Source of the DNA: Mayamaea pseudoterrestris
Lineage: Eukaryota > Bacillariophyta > Bacillariophyceae > Sellaphorales > Sellaphoraceae
Direction: 5' to 3'
Length of the DNA stretch: 64,000 nt
NCBI GenBank assembly: GCA_027923505.1
Contig: BROI01000006.1
Location: 62,001 to 126,000 of the forward strand
Shown here piece after piece: positions 1-10,120 of this stretch. Numbering within the stretch: the stretch's first letter is position 1; each line of letters opens with the position of its first letter. The notes beneath the pieces were generated by a model. It ran no database searches. It was not told the origin of the DNA and saw only the letters and a list, made by a program, of their open reading frames with translations. The translations under genes were made by a program, and so were the position numbers.

Positions 1-771
1 CTGCTTGCGGTGGCGATCCGTTGTCGTTGTAGTTGTCGACGTTCGCTTGGCCTGCATGATTCGTTGCATGGTCATGCGAATCGTTTCCAGTGCGGGTTCC
101 TTGCCCGGCTCGACTAGCTCCTTGATTTCCCGACGAAAATCGGATCCACCCGAGTAAACATCAAACTCCAAGCAAGGTTCGTTGGAGAGGGAGGCGACCA
201 CGGCGTGGTGATGATGAGTGCTGGAGGAAACGTGCTCCGCGGCGCGGTCTGCCCGTGACTTGCGACATGACCGACTACCGGAAGCTCCTTGCGCTCGATG
301 TCTATGGCTGCTTGCTTCTGGCCACTTTGATACTTGCTGAACGTTCAAGGATGATGCATCGTCGTGATGATTCGAATCCGAGTTTGAAGTGGTGGTTGAT
401 CCAGTCACGGCCACGACGGAAGCATTCTGCTCCATGTCGCAACTGCTGCTTCCGTCGTTGTTGCTGCTACTAAACGCGTTATCAGTCACCTCTTGATCCT
501 TCAGCTTTTGCTCGCGCATATTTCCGGCAATGTTTGCCAGGGAACATGATAGTGCATCCGCAATGGCCGCGTCGGAACAAGAGTACGATTCGTTTGTTGA
601 TGCTGCTTTGCTGCTCGTTTCGGCAGACGAAACCGTCACTGCCGCACTGTCACGTTCCCATAGTGATTGCGAGTTGACGTTTACTGGTGCGCATGAGGCG
701 TCAAGATGGACTTGTTCATCCTCTGCCGCCAATTGCGAAACCAATCGTTGCACGCTTTGTTCGTCCATCAT
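1..771 (-). CDS. F-box/ARM-repeat protein, N-terminal part (copy A, partial)
   Basis: The open frame runs from an ATG-ATG pair at 771 (MMDEQSVQRL) off the left edge, about 257 codons. It matches the first quarter of the complete gene at 37,336-40,461. This part is low-complexity and Ser/Asn/His-rich, with a conserved stretch FDVYSGGSDFRREIKELVEP near the edge. The F-box and ARM repeats seen in copy B would lie to the left of the window, so whether copy A is a full gene cannot be judged. A spliced upstream exon at 912-964 may extend the N-terminus (see the separate entry). The role is probably as a ubiquitin-ligase adaptor or scaffold, inferred only from the full-length copy. Confidence 0.8.
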   Translation of the reverse strand, partial: MMDEQSVQRLVSQLAAEDEQVHLDASCAPVNVNSQSLWERDSAAVTVSSAETSSKAASTNESYSCSDAAIADALSCSLANIAGNMREQKLKDQEVTDNAFSSSNNDGSSSCDMEQNASVVAVTGSTTTSNSDSNHHDDASSLNVQQVSKWPEASSHRHRAQGASGSRSCRKSRADRAAEHVSSSTHHHHAVVASLSNEPCLEFDVYSGGSDFRREIKELVEPGKEPALETIRMTMQRIMQAKRTSTTTTTTDRHRKQ

Positions 772-911
772 GTATATGGAGCCTCTGGTTTGTATGATTG
801 CTTTGATCAGCAACAAGTAGCTCTGCAGGTTGTCTTTCGCTGTATAAAGTATGATTGCTTGTTCTTATAATCAATCTTGGTTTGTAATTTTTATGCGCAG
901 AGGGACAATAC

Positions 912-1059
912 CCATCAATCGAATCGTCGGCAGATGCTCCGGAGTCCCATGGTGTGCAAATCATGTCACGCGACGGAAATGGAAGAGCCGCCTGTCGACA
1001 GCTGCTGCATCTTGGTCCATGGACTTCCTCAATGGGCAATAGCGGAAGGTAACAGATGG
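912..1059 (-). other. Candidate 5' coding exon of the F-box/ARM gene (copy A)
   Basis: On the minus strand these 148 bases read openly (conserved motif MICTPWDSGASADDSIDG near the 3' end, ATG at 964) and differ from copy B (40,600-40,747) at two bases, both silent in this frame. A donor (GG|GTATTG) follows at 911. An acceptor (CCAG|A) at 785 would join it in phase 2 to the main exon just upstream of MMDEQ, leaving a 127-base intron. The same splice works in frame in copy B. The plus-strand frame over the same bases has amino-acid changes. The model is inferred and the exon could instead be a conserved 5' leader. Confidence 0.45.
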
Positions 1060-1626
1060 CTATCACAAGCCGGAAAAATGAATCATGAATGTATTGCCCC
1101 TAAACGTCACTCGTTTTCGGTGCCTTCTGTTGTTGAAAATAATTGCGCCGAGGCTATAGCAAGGAAACGAGCGAACGAAGCACAGATGGATCGGAACCCT
1201 TGGAACCGCAGATGGAAAAATGTCATTATGACTATCTGGCGCAATGTACTCCAGGTTCGGCGCGTCACAGACGCACGAGGGCTGTTGGTTGCTAAGCGTG
1301 AGCTAGCAATACAGTGCCAACGAACATTAGTTATTCGAGCGTGATGCAACTGGAGACTGCATCTACTTGATTTGGCATTGCTAGCCAGCGGAGTGAATAG
1401 GTGCACTTACTTCTTAGTAAACGTGACACCTGTTGTAAGCCTTCGACAAACTACAAAGGACACAGTGCGACGGAAAGGAATGTGCTACTTGTAGTGCATA
1501 CCTCCCAGAAACTGAGCTGTGAAAGTACAACTTTAATTAATAACACTTACATATAACAACTTGTTCAGCCACGTCTTAACATTGATTGGGGTTTTCACGC
1601 ACAGGGTCGTCAACATACAAAATCGT
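1060..1626. other. Intergenic, strongly conserved between copies up to about 1,290
   Basis: No gene is recognised. The stretch 1,060-1,290 is almost the same as 40,748-40,980, much closer than other intergenic DNA of the block, so it may hold a shared promoter or leader for the F-box/ARM gene. From about 1,300 to 1,626 similarity falls to a patchy level, as expected for neutral spacer before the 3' end of the DOT1-like gene. Confidence 0.5.
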
Positions 1627-2885
1627 CTACTTTGAAACCTTGCGCTTCGACCGTGTGGCGGGCCCAGTCTTGGTGTTCATCGCCTCCATTAACTTGTCAT
1701 GTACAACATTTTTAATCAAATCCAAGTTATTTCCTTTGACCATGTCCCATGCAGCTTGAAAGAGCGGATCGCATACCGCCGCTTGCGGTCTTGTTGTTTT
1801 CGGCGCTCGACGGTAAATGTAAGCCATGTGGCCTTCCTTCGACCCATGCATTGACGTTGGCAACCGCGTCAAAAGTTCCAAGTCAAAGTCCCAGTCGGTA
1901 ATCATGTGTCGTGGTCCGCTGTAGCAAATCATGTATTGAGAGGAACTGTCGTTCCACATGTCCGACAAGTGACCCCATAGTCCTGGTGGGAAACTGAAAG
2001 GAGGTGAGGTGAAATGTGGAGAATGTGATACAAGGGTTAGTTTAACCAACATTGATCGCTAAATGCAAACAAGCAGCCCACTCACCCGCAACTGAACATG
2101 TAGACGTGCGTAAACGGATCAAACGACTCTGCTTCACTTATGTCGCCACAATCAAACATGCATCGATGCTGAATGATTTCAGTGTCTTGCTCATCGAGAT
2201 TTTGTTTACTTGCAGCTTCCAATACGCCATTCAAGCAAGTCATGCCAAGGAGCCATCGATCATGTTCGACCTCAATCCCATAACTGAATTCAACGCCAGG
2301 ATCTTGTGCCACATGCAGATTGGGCTTGCCGATTCCGGACCCTACATCGATAAAGCGACTCGACTTGTTGAATTTAGTGTGCTCGATCATTGCGTTGATT
2401 ACTTTTTGCATTGATCCCATGGTGAGTTCGCCGTAAATTGGCCCAGACGATCCGTTTCCACCAATCGAACCAGTGAGCTTGCGGACAATGCTGTACACTT
2501 GTCGAACATTTTCACGGACTGTTACTTCGTCGACGATCCGCCCAAACAGAAGTTTGCGCTTGGTAGGAGAGTCGGCTTCCTGTTGCTGCTGCTGCTTCTG
2601 GGGGTGCCGAATGGGACGCGCCGGAGTCACCGGATGGACCTGCTGCGACGCACTCGTTCCGTCGCGGAATAGAGCCTTCTGTACATCATGTCGCTCCTCT
2701 GCAACAGCAGCTCCTTGGGATCTAGCACCTGAGGGAGTTACAATAGACTCGCGTGGTTGTGCAATCGCTGCATCTTCATCAGTCGATGGATATTCAACTT
2801 CCCTTGGAAGATTCTTTGGCAGCGAGGCTCTGGCCTTTCGAACGCTTTTCTTCTTTGCCGATTCTTGCTTGCCCGTCTTGACCAT
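1627..2885 (-). CDS. DOT1-like SAM-dependent methyltransferase (copy A)
   Basis: Two exons, 2,885-2,086 and 1,993-1,627, flank a 92-base intron (donor GG|GTGAGT, acceptor TTTCAG|T) and encode about 388 residues. The first 150 residues are basic and polar (MVKTGKQESAKKKSVRKAR), suiting nuclear or DNA binding. The second half carries the DOT1-type class I methyltransferase fold: PIYGELT before motif I, the SAM-binding FIDVGSGIGKP, then an acidic YGIEVEHDRW. DOT1 enzymes methylate Lys79 of histone H3; that substrate is inferred from family only. The start at MVKTGK is preferred because it begins the basic tail and upstream sequence differs between copies. The gene is retained intact in copy B. 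Confidence 0.75.
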
Positions 2886-3370
2886 AGTTTGTGAGTTATC
2901 GACTAGTAACCGTGCAAGGTGTACAGCAGAAGATGGATAACAACGGTAAAAGGCCTTGCCGCTGTTCAAAAGAATCGACGGAGAGTTTGTTTCTTATGTT
3001 CCTTGCAGTGGCCTTTTGGCGATCTCCATTAGCGATTCGAGTTACGATGATTACCGGAGCGACGAGTGTTTCGTCGCGGGACAATGCATCCGTTTTTGTG
3101 TGACCAATTTCACTTATAAAGAGGTTGGACAGTCAATCAACGATTTACAGTGACATACAGTATTGAGCAACTTCATTTCTCAGACAGTAAAAGGATGAAT
3201 TATTGCTTCACTACTACGCGTACACTACCGTAGTCAGTGTAAAACAAAAGAAAGGAGCCCAAGCAGCAGAGGGATGAGACGGCGCCTCATAGAATATCAT
3301 AACGCTCTTGCATTCCGTCTACTACAGTATGCACCATCTTTAAGCACGCGTCTATCAAACGATTATCGAT
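2886..3370. other. Intergenic spacer
   Basis: About 485 bases between the DOT1-like start and the MANF-like stop. Only the first 200 bases align well with copy B; the rest is diverged. No open frame is conserved between the copies and no RNA gene is visible. It probably holds the DOT1-like promoter and the MANF-like 3' end. Confidence 0.5.
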
Positions 3371-4030
3371 TTAAAACTCGTCATTCGCCAAATGCTCCGT
3401 CTCCTTAACTCTCTTGACAAACTCTTCCTTTTCCACACACCCCTTGCATTCAACACCACGATCCGCTAGAATCTGCTTGAGTTGCTTGACTCGAAGCTTT
3501 GAAATATCCTTGACTTCCATCTTTTCAGTCTTGACTGGATTCTTGACGGTGCAAATTTCCGGATTGCTCTTGTTGATGCGTTCACAAACCTTGAGTGAGG
3601 ACATGCCTAAGCTGAATGGTTGTGCCACATCGCGCTTGATTGGGTCAATGTAGTAGCAAATCTTCTTTTCCTTACTATTCAAAGTGTCTCTCGCGCAGTA
3701 TGCTCCCAGTGCGGCTTCAATTTCTGGTTTCTTGTTCAAATGTTCCTTGGCAAGGGTTGCGCGCACGTCGTCCATGACCTTGACGCAAACTGCAGTGATT
3801 GATTAGGAAAGAGGATAAGATAAACATCATTTTCGTCATGGCACTCGGAAGCTGAAAGCAGGTTCCCATCGTCTCTCGTCTATTCGCTCTACATGGTCGT
3901 CTCCGATGCATCGGCCAATAGGGCGGCACGACGAGGACGAAGGAGACAGTCGGCACGCACCTTCGCATTCTCCGGCGGCTGCAATGCCAATCCAGACTAG
4001 AATCAATGCTAATGATCTTAAAGGTACCAT
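3371..4030 (-). CDS. MANF/ARMET-like ER-secreted protein (copy A)
   Basis: Two exons, 4,030-3,961 (signal peptide MVPLRSLALILVWIGIAAAG) and 3,789-3,371, flank a 171-base intron (G|GTGCGT ... CTGCAG|TT). The product is about 162 residues. Splicing creates the CEVC motif, and eight cysteines are spaced as in MANF/CDNF: CEVC, AYC, KICYYI, KVC, EIC and CKGC. The N-terminal half fits the saposin-like domain; the C-terminal half is a SAP-like helix region (ISKLRVKQLKQIL) ending in the CKGC loop. The tail ANDEF resembles an ER-retrieval signal. In animals this family supports ER protein folding and is stress-induced; here the role is inferred. The mature part is identical in both copies. Confidence 0.85.
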
Positions 4031-4289
4031 GTTGTCTGTCTATATGAATGTTATGCAGCGTTGGTGTGTGGGAAAGAGGGTCTGGCTTGTCGAGTCTGTG
4101 ACAATCGCTTGGTCGGCCATGCTGAAACGACGAGGCGCGACACGTGGAATGACCATGCGTCAAAAGAGAAAAGGTTGAAGCTATTTTCAGTCGTGGTGCG
4201 ACCTCAGCTACCTGCGCAGCATCGGCACTATTGGACTCGTACGTAATGTATAGAAAACACTTTAAGAAGCACTCCTACAACAGTTCCTT

Positions 4290-5831
4290 TTACCACTTTA
4301 GTTCCATACGCATCCAAGATGCCGTAGGTTCGTCTCCTCCTACACTAATCCAAATATCGCTTGGGCAATGTCCACCTGCATCCGGCTTGCCTCCCATTGC
4401 CTTGTCTCCCTCCGGCAAGCCTGCTCCACCAGTTTCCATCGGTTGAGCCAGCCACTTCAACATGATTCTATTCTTGCGCTGCGCCGCCTTGTGCACTGCC
4501 GAATGCCCTTGCTTCTGCTGCTCCACAAATGACACGTTGAGCGACTGCAGCCAGCGACAAAACTCGCGATACGCGTCCAAGTGTGTATCTGCCGTCGTGG
4601 GCATCATGGCAAGCCAGTGCGCACAGTGGCATTTCCATTCGTTGCGCGCAAATACGTCGGCACCATGTTTCACCAGCACGCGAGCCGCCTCCAAGTGACC
4701 ACCAAAGCAGGCCAAGTGTAGCGGTGTCGTGCCGTCACCTGATCGTACGTCAACGTCGTATAGTTTCTGCTCGAGCAAGTATTTTATGCAATTGACGTGT
4801 CCGTTGCGCGCCGCGTAGTGCAATGACGTCTTTCCGTCTCGTCGCCTTAGCTTTCTATTGGTATTCATGGTGGGCGTCAGCAGCGGCGTTGTCGTTGTGC
4901 CACTGTCAACGTCATTCGTACCAGTTGGAAGCGAGTCATTCTCAGATACAGTACTAGCGCAGTACCTTTGAGCCAACTGACTCAAATATTCGAGACAGTC
5001 CAAATGTCCTCCTCCAGCCGCCCAGTGCTCCGCCACGGATCCGTGGCGATCCCTCGTCAGCAGCAGCTTGGTCACGCCATCGTTACCCGCACTTTGATGA
5101 ATTTCGTCCACCATTCGCTTCAAACCACGCAAATCACCGCTCGATGCGCACTGCAAGAATTCTGGCAAGCTCGTGCGATACGATTGGACATAGTGACCCG
5201 ATCGATTCACTCCTGGTCCAAGAATGGTACTTGTCGTTGCTGCATCGGCACCATGGTCGTCGTCGTTGGCAGCTGCCGCTTTGGCACGCTCCTCCGTCTC
5301 TTGCACAATTTTCAATACTTGAGCGTCCCAATCATTCAAATCTTGCTGGGTTGGTTTGGTCACTGAAGGAACATTGTTTGGAGAAGCGTCAGTGCAATCG
5401 TCATTGTTCTGACGTTGTCGCTTCGTCTTGACAATCACAGGCTCCCTCTGATGTAACAGCTTAACCTGGTGAGTAGTTTCGTTCTTTGGCTCTACTTCTG
5501 TCATTCCAGCCTGCTGCTGCGGATTGCCGCTAACTATTCTGTTATTCTTATTCTTCTTCGCCTTCCACGGCGCATGCACGGCGTGCAAGTGAGCGGCAAT
5601 GCCTCGTCCCAAGGCGAAGCGCTTTTGCTGCTGCTTTCTCATGCTTCCACTCGTCTTCTCGCAGAGAGGGCAGGTCGTCCATCCAGTTGCGGATCCGCGG
5701 CCCGTCTTGACGCTTGTTGTTTTCGAGGTGGACGTAACATGTGGCAACGCCGCTGCCGCATTCAACACTGCCAGACGAGAAATGGCATCCGCCTTTCGCT
5801 TCCAAGAGTCGTTTGTTTCATCTCTTGACAT
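4290..5831 (-). CDS. Zinc-finger and ankyrin-repeat protein (copy A)
   Basis: A single exon of 513 residues starting MSRDETNDSWKRKADAIS. Near residues 54-93 a CPLC pair and a later HLHAVH form a C2H2-like finger (WTTCPLCEKTSG ... GRGIAAHLHAVH). Residues 100-220 are a polar linker. Ankyrin repeats fill about 225-480: SVAEHWAAGGGHLDCLEYL, KTSLHYAARNGHVNCIKYL, TTPLHLACFGGHLEAARVL and a weaker HSAVHKAAQRKNRIMLKWL. Such proteins act as protein-binding scaffolds; no partner can be named. The gene starts 219 bases from the divergent prolyl 4-hydroxylase, so the two may share a promoter. Confidence 0.8.
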   Translation of the reverse strand: MSRDETNDSWKRKADAISRLAVLNAAAALPHVTSTSKTTSVKTGRGSATGWTTCPLCEKTSGSMRKQQQKRFALGRGIAAHLHAVHAPWKAKKNKNNRIVSGNPQQQAGMTEVEPKNETTHQVKLLHQREPVIVKTKRQRQNNDDCTDASPNNVPSVTKPTQQDLNDWDAQVLKIVQETEERAKAAAANDDDHGADAATTSTILGPGVNRSGHYVQSYRTSLPEFLQCASSGDLRGLKRMVDEIHQSAGNDGVTKLLLTRDRHGSVAEHWAAGGGHLDCLEYLSQLAQRYCASTVSENDSLPTGTNDVDSGTTTTPLLTPTMNTNRKLRRRDGKTSLHYAARNGHVNCIKYLLEQKLYDVDVRSGDGTTPLHLACFGGHLEAARVLVKHGADVFARNEWKCHCAHWLAMMPTTADTHLDAYREFCRWLQSLNVSFVEQQKQGHSAVHKAAQRKNRIMLKWLAQPMETGGAGLPEGDKAMGGKPDAGGHCPSDIWISVGGDEPTASWMRMELKW

Positions 5832-6050
5832 GTTTAGATATTTTGTTTGAGTAACAGGAAAGCCTTACAAGTTGTCGATGCCGATCAGATCCGTCGTGAG
5901 TCCCTTGATCGAATGGAACGATCGAGTGTGCTGTTTCCATTAACGATGCGACATTCGTTTCTCGCGGCGGCCGCATTCGACGATTCGGACGACGCCGACA
6001 CTGGAGACGATAATTATTTGACTGACGCGAAACGACTCGACTACAGTAGC

Positions 6051-7572
6051 ATGAACCGCATTTTGATCGCTGCTGTCACGATAACGTCAGTAGCACTAGT
6101 AGAATCCAACAAAATATTGGAGTTTCGCCCCGACGGATCGTTCCACAGTCTCCAGGACGAACGAAACAAAAACGCCATAGATTGCCGCGATCAGCATGAT
6201 CTATGCTCCTTCTGGGCCGAAGCGGGCGAATGCACGTCCAATGCTGATTTCATGGAGATTGGTTGTCCGATTAGTTGCGACACTTGTGAAGTGTTTGCAG
6301 CAGCGCAGTCGAGTAAAGCATTACATAACCATGAGCTCGCCGACGTGACTCCGGAACAAGCAGCGCAGCTACTGGAGCAATCACTCGACTTTGGTGTCCG
6401 CCAGTCTGCCGTTGGAAACGACGCCAAGGGAACGTTACTAAAAATCCAAAAGACGATTGACTACATGAAGGACGAAAAGACACTAGCTCTTCCCTTTGAC
6501 ATTTTGGAAAACTGTTTGAACGGTCACGAACTTTGCAGCTTTTGGGGTTATTCTGGTGAATGCGAAACAAATAAAGTGTTTATGAATTTGAACTGCGCTC
6601 CCACTTGCTTTGCCTGCAACTTGGTGGACATGGAGGAGGAGCGATGTCCGTTGGTGCATGACGCGGAACCGGCGCTGCGGCCTGGTGATTTGAATCAGGT
6701 TCGTACAGTATACGCTTTTTGGGAATATGTTGACATTATCGTTGTGTCCATCGTCATCGTTAATATCGTTTACGTCTCTTTTACTCTAGATGTTTGCGAG
6801 AATCGTCGACATGGCACCTAGCGACTGGGAGCTTGACGAATCGGCGCAGCTGAACGACGAAAGCCTTGCGAAAATGTCAGTCCAAGTCCTTTCCTCCCCA
6901 GGCGATGACATGTCTGACGACGAAATATCGATTGACTTTGACAAGTCGGCTCCACCTTGGATCCTCGTCTTGTCCAACTTGCTTTCGGACGACGAATGCG
7001 ATGCCCTCATTGAACTCGGTGACAAGTACGAATTCGTTCGCTCATTGGACTTGGGCCCGCAGCGCTTCGACGGCAGTTTCGAGCATGTGACGAGTGACCG
7101 CTTGACGACGTATGAATCGTGGTGCTCGGAGCGTTTGGGGTGCCGCAGCGAAGACGTTGCCGCTCGTGTTCATGAGCGCATCGCTGGCCTTTTGGACGTT
7201 GCCGCGGAAAACAGCGAGAACCTTCAAGTCGTACGGATACAGGAGGGACAGTTTCATCGAACACATCACGACTTTCAAGCTCATCAAACTGATCTTCAGT
7301 GCGGACCAAGAATACTGACTCTGCATATATTTCTCAATGACTCTGACGATGGAGGAGGAGGAGGTGTCGAGTTTCCGTTTCTTGACCTTACTGTGAAACC
7401 CAAAAAAGGACAAGCACTGCTCTGGCCAAACGTTTTGAATTCGAATCCAATGCTGAAGGACGAACGGCTGTTTCATCAGCTGCTGGAAGTGGGCGAGGGA
7501 GTCCAATATGCCGCGAAGGCGCATTTGCACCTCTACGACTTCCTCACTCCGCATACCAATAATTGCTTCTAG
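6051..7572 (+). CDS. Prolyl 4-hydroxylase-like dioxygenase with two ShKT domains (copy A)
   Basis: Two exons, 6,051-6,698 and 6,790-7,572, flank a 91-base intron (CAG|GTTCGT ... CTCTAG|ATG) and give about 476 residues. The start MNRILIAAVTITSVALVES is a signal peptide. Two ShKT-like six-cysteine domains lie near residues 43-81 and 163-202 (CRDQHDLCSFW, NGHELCSFWGYSGEC). The C-terminal half is a 2-oxoglutarate/Fe(II) dioxygenase: iron ligands in HRTHHDF (H-x-D) and a distal His near LFHQ, with a Lys in AAKAHLHL for 2-oxoglutarate. Family members hydroxylate proline in secreted proteins in the ER lumen. An upstream ATG-less open stretch back to 5,847 was not used because it lacks a signal peptide. 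Confidence 0.85.
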
Positions 7573-7803
7573 TAGACAACTTTTTTGATTTTGTACATGA
7601 CTTGTCTATCCCTTGCATGCAACCACAATGTGAGACTACCAAGCTATCATTCCAATAAACCACCACACCGGTGCGGCAATAGTAACATATCGTACCGGTA
7701 CTGACAGCGTCATCTCGTCGAGATCGCGTCCAACCAACAAATCGAGACAGCTGATGGGATAAATCACTCTCGACATAAGTCGTCGGCTTGCTACACTCTC
7801 TCT

Positions 7804-10047
7804 ATGTCGACTAGGGTTAGCAATAAGAATAACAATAGATTCAAGCGTCAAAGAGAAGAGGCAAAAAACCTTCCAGCCTTTTGGGACGCGTCATCCACCG
7901 TTTCGGCAGGCACCTTTGCGGCTCGTCGTCTGCCGGAAGTCAAATCACTTTACAGACATGCCGTAGAAAAAGATGACAATAGCAATGCAAATACATCTAA
8001 CAAATGTACCATGGCTCATTTGATTGAAACCAATACGGCGAGTGGAGGACGCAAGACTTCGTCGCGGCATTTGCGCCGTCGCGCCACGAGTCATGCTGGA
8101 CGCAAGAGGCATCGCTATCCAAAGGGAAATGGCAGCAATCAGCAGCAGCAAGTCAACGATAATGATCCGGAAAAGGAAATACAAGTTGATGAGAAACAAC
8201 CATGCCGACGAAAGAGACGCAAGCCTGCGCAAATGCGGAACGAACACATGCATTGGATGCAACCGAATGTCGACAATGACGCGTCTTTTGCAGCACACAC
8301 GAGCAATTCGTCAGCTTTATCAACAAGCACTGTATCAAATTCTCCTGTTCGCTGGATACCAACCCATGTTTGGCACGCGGAGCGCTTTCGAATGCAAACA
8401 CTATGGAACTGGAAGGTTCCAGTCATGCATTCGCAGCGAGGAGCCGGGGCAGCTATTCGATTGCTCGTCGAAAAGTCCAAGACGCTTCTTCAAGATGTCA
8501 CATGGACTAGTCAAGCAGTATGCTTGCGTGTCAAAGCTGAAGAAGTTGATGCATTCAAAACGCTGCTGCAGCGCATCATGCCAGACTTTATACAAAGGTG
8601 CGGCATGACAGAGCAAGGCCGAGCAGTTGAAACGGCGGAGCATACAGCAAGATCAGAGTGTACACTCTATGACGGCATGCTACATGAACCAGACCAATTT
8701 CCGCGCGGTGCCATTGGACCAGTCCGCTGCGTGACAAGTCGCAAGCAGCCGCTGTTGCGATTCGAACCAAGCGGCGCCGCGCATGGCGACGCTGATCATG
8801 ATGGAGTATCGAATGACTACTTTTGCTATATTCGGACGCACCCTTCCATTCAATTGAAACTATACAAGCTCTTGTCGTTGCTTGTCGAAGGTCTGCCCCG
8901 CGACAGCTACAAGGGTCCGTACCAGTCGTCGTCATGCTTGGATGGCTGCGGCATGGCGTGTCTGCGTTTGCGAGGACGCTTCCTGGCCGATTGCATCAAG
9001 CTGGCATTGGAGGCGTTGATGAAAGATATGGATGCATATGATACTGTTATTGACACTGCCATTGCTCGTGTGGTTGGGGGAGAAGTCATTAAATTGCCGA
9101 TACGCCCACATTCTGAGTTTACCAGCACTTGTCTCGTCTTGCTGCCATGCGCAACATCGCTTACAACACCAACTGCGGAAAATATTGACTCGATTGACTT
9201 GCTATGTGACGCATTGCTCGCCAAGCAATTGTTTCTGGCGCTTGTCATGCACGGTGGGGCTTGTCCAATTGGAATGGTTGAGGAAGCAAGCTTGTTACTG
9301 GAAGTGCCGTCACCTCCAATTCCCGTCTTTCCAAGGGATTATCTTGATACGCTAGAGGGCGAAACATATTGGAAAGGATTGGCCGATGACTGGGGATACG
9401 TTCGTCGACACTTGGAGGGCGGAACAGGACGAATACGTGCTAGTGGGGGACCGCAGTCGAAAGAGAGAAATTGGACGGACATTGTCGACGACAAGGACCA
9501 ACGAGTCGTAGCCATTCGAGGTACTTTTGGGAATGTTCTTTGGAATGCGCTGCAGTCAGCTGGTAATATACCAGCGAGCGTTTCGAGTGAGACAAAGCTG
9601 TGCAGAATACGAAGGCCCACGAGGCAGCCGTGGGAGCTTGGCCAAGCTCCGCTGCTCTCCATGGAAGCCGCAAAGGCGCATACACAACTTTGCGCTAACC
9701 TCATTCAGTCACTCACTCTTCCCGCAATAATCATATGTCACTTGACAATTCTTGGCAAGGGCACCATTGTTCCTGGTACAAAGGTCCGATCAGTCGACAA
9801 GCGAGAAGACAAGTTACTGCTCGGTTTTGTGACAGCATGTTCCTTTTCACCTTCACGAGGCGCCACTCACGGACTTGTCATTTGCGGCGCGGCGCGATGG
9901 CTGGAAGCGGTTTCGTTGGCAAGGGAAGACAACGCATTGTTACTTGGTAACTCAACGACTGGACAGAAACTGTTGTGTCTTGGAGTCGCGGCTGGTGGCT
10001 GCAGCAAGATTGAACCAGCGTTTGGAAGTCTATCCCTGTTTCTTTAA
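7804..10047 (+). CDS. POP1: Ribonuclease P/MRP protein subunit POP1 (copy A)
   Basis: A single exon of 747 residues. The N-terminus has the POP1 signature blocks: FWDASSTVSAGTFAARRLPE, the basic SRHLRRRATSHAGRKRHRYP, and WIPTHVWHAERFRM followed by WNWKVPVMHSQRG. A POPLD-like region lies in the second half (GETYWKGLADDWGYVRRHL), and a C-terminal block (GFVTACSFSPSRGATHGLVICG) closes the protein, as in POP1 from yeast to plants. POP1 is the large scaffold subunit of nuclear RNase P and RNase MRP, for tRNA 5' end and rRNA processing. It converges on the LtrA-like gene with only 73 bases between stops. Confidence 0.9.
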   Translation: MSTRVSNKNNNRFKRQREEAKNLPAFWDASSTVSAGTFAARRLPEVKSLYRHAVEKDDNSNANTSNKCTMAHLIETNTASGGRKTSSRHLRRRATSHAGRKRHRYPKGNGSNQQQQVNDNDPEKEIQVDEKQPCRRKRRKPAQMRNEHMHWMQPNVDNDASFAAHTSNSSALSTSTVSNSPVRWIPTHVWHAERFRMQTLWNWKVPVMHSQRGAGAAIRLLVEKSKTLLQDVTWTSQAVCLRVKAEEVDAFKTLLQRIMPDFIQRCGMTEQGRAVETAEHTARSECTLYDGMLHEPDQFPRGAIGPVRCVTSRKQPLLRFEPSGAAHGDADHDGVSNDYFCYIRTHPSIQLKLYKLLSLLVEGLPRDSYKGPYQSSSCLDGCGMACLRLRGRFLADCIKLALEALMKDMDAYDTVIDTAIARVVGGEVIKLPIRPHSEFTSTCLVLLPCATSLTTPTAENIDSIDLLCDALLAKQLFLALVMHGGACPIGMVEEASLLLEVPSPPIPVFPRDYLDTLEGETYWKGLADDWGYVRRHLEGGTGRIRASGGPQSKERNWTDIVDDKDQRVVAIRGTFGNVLWNALQSAGNIPASVSSETKLCRIRRPTRQPWELGQAPLLSMEAAKAHTQLCANLIQSLTLPAIIICHLTILGKGTIVPGTKVRSVDKREDKLLLGFVTACSFSPSRGATHGLVICGAARWLEAVSLAREDNALLLGNSTTGQKLLCLGVAAGGCSKIEPAFGSLSLFL

Positions 10048-10120
10048 CGGTGGAATGACATACTGTAAAAATACTTGAGTTTTAATGTAAATATATAAAT
10101 TACCAACAACTACTCCATCA

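Noticed and set aside
877-1344. A 155-codon plus-strand frame with a CKSC motif
   Set aside because: Differences between copies change amino acids in this frame, and an indel breaks it in copy B, while the minus-strand frame has only silent changes over the 148-base exon.
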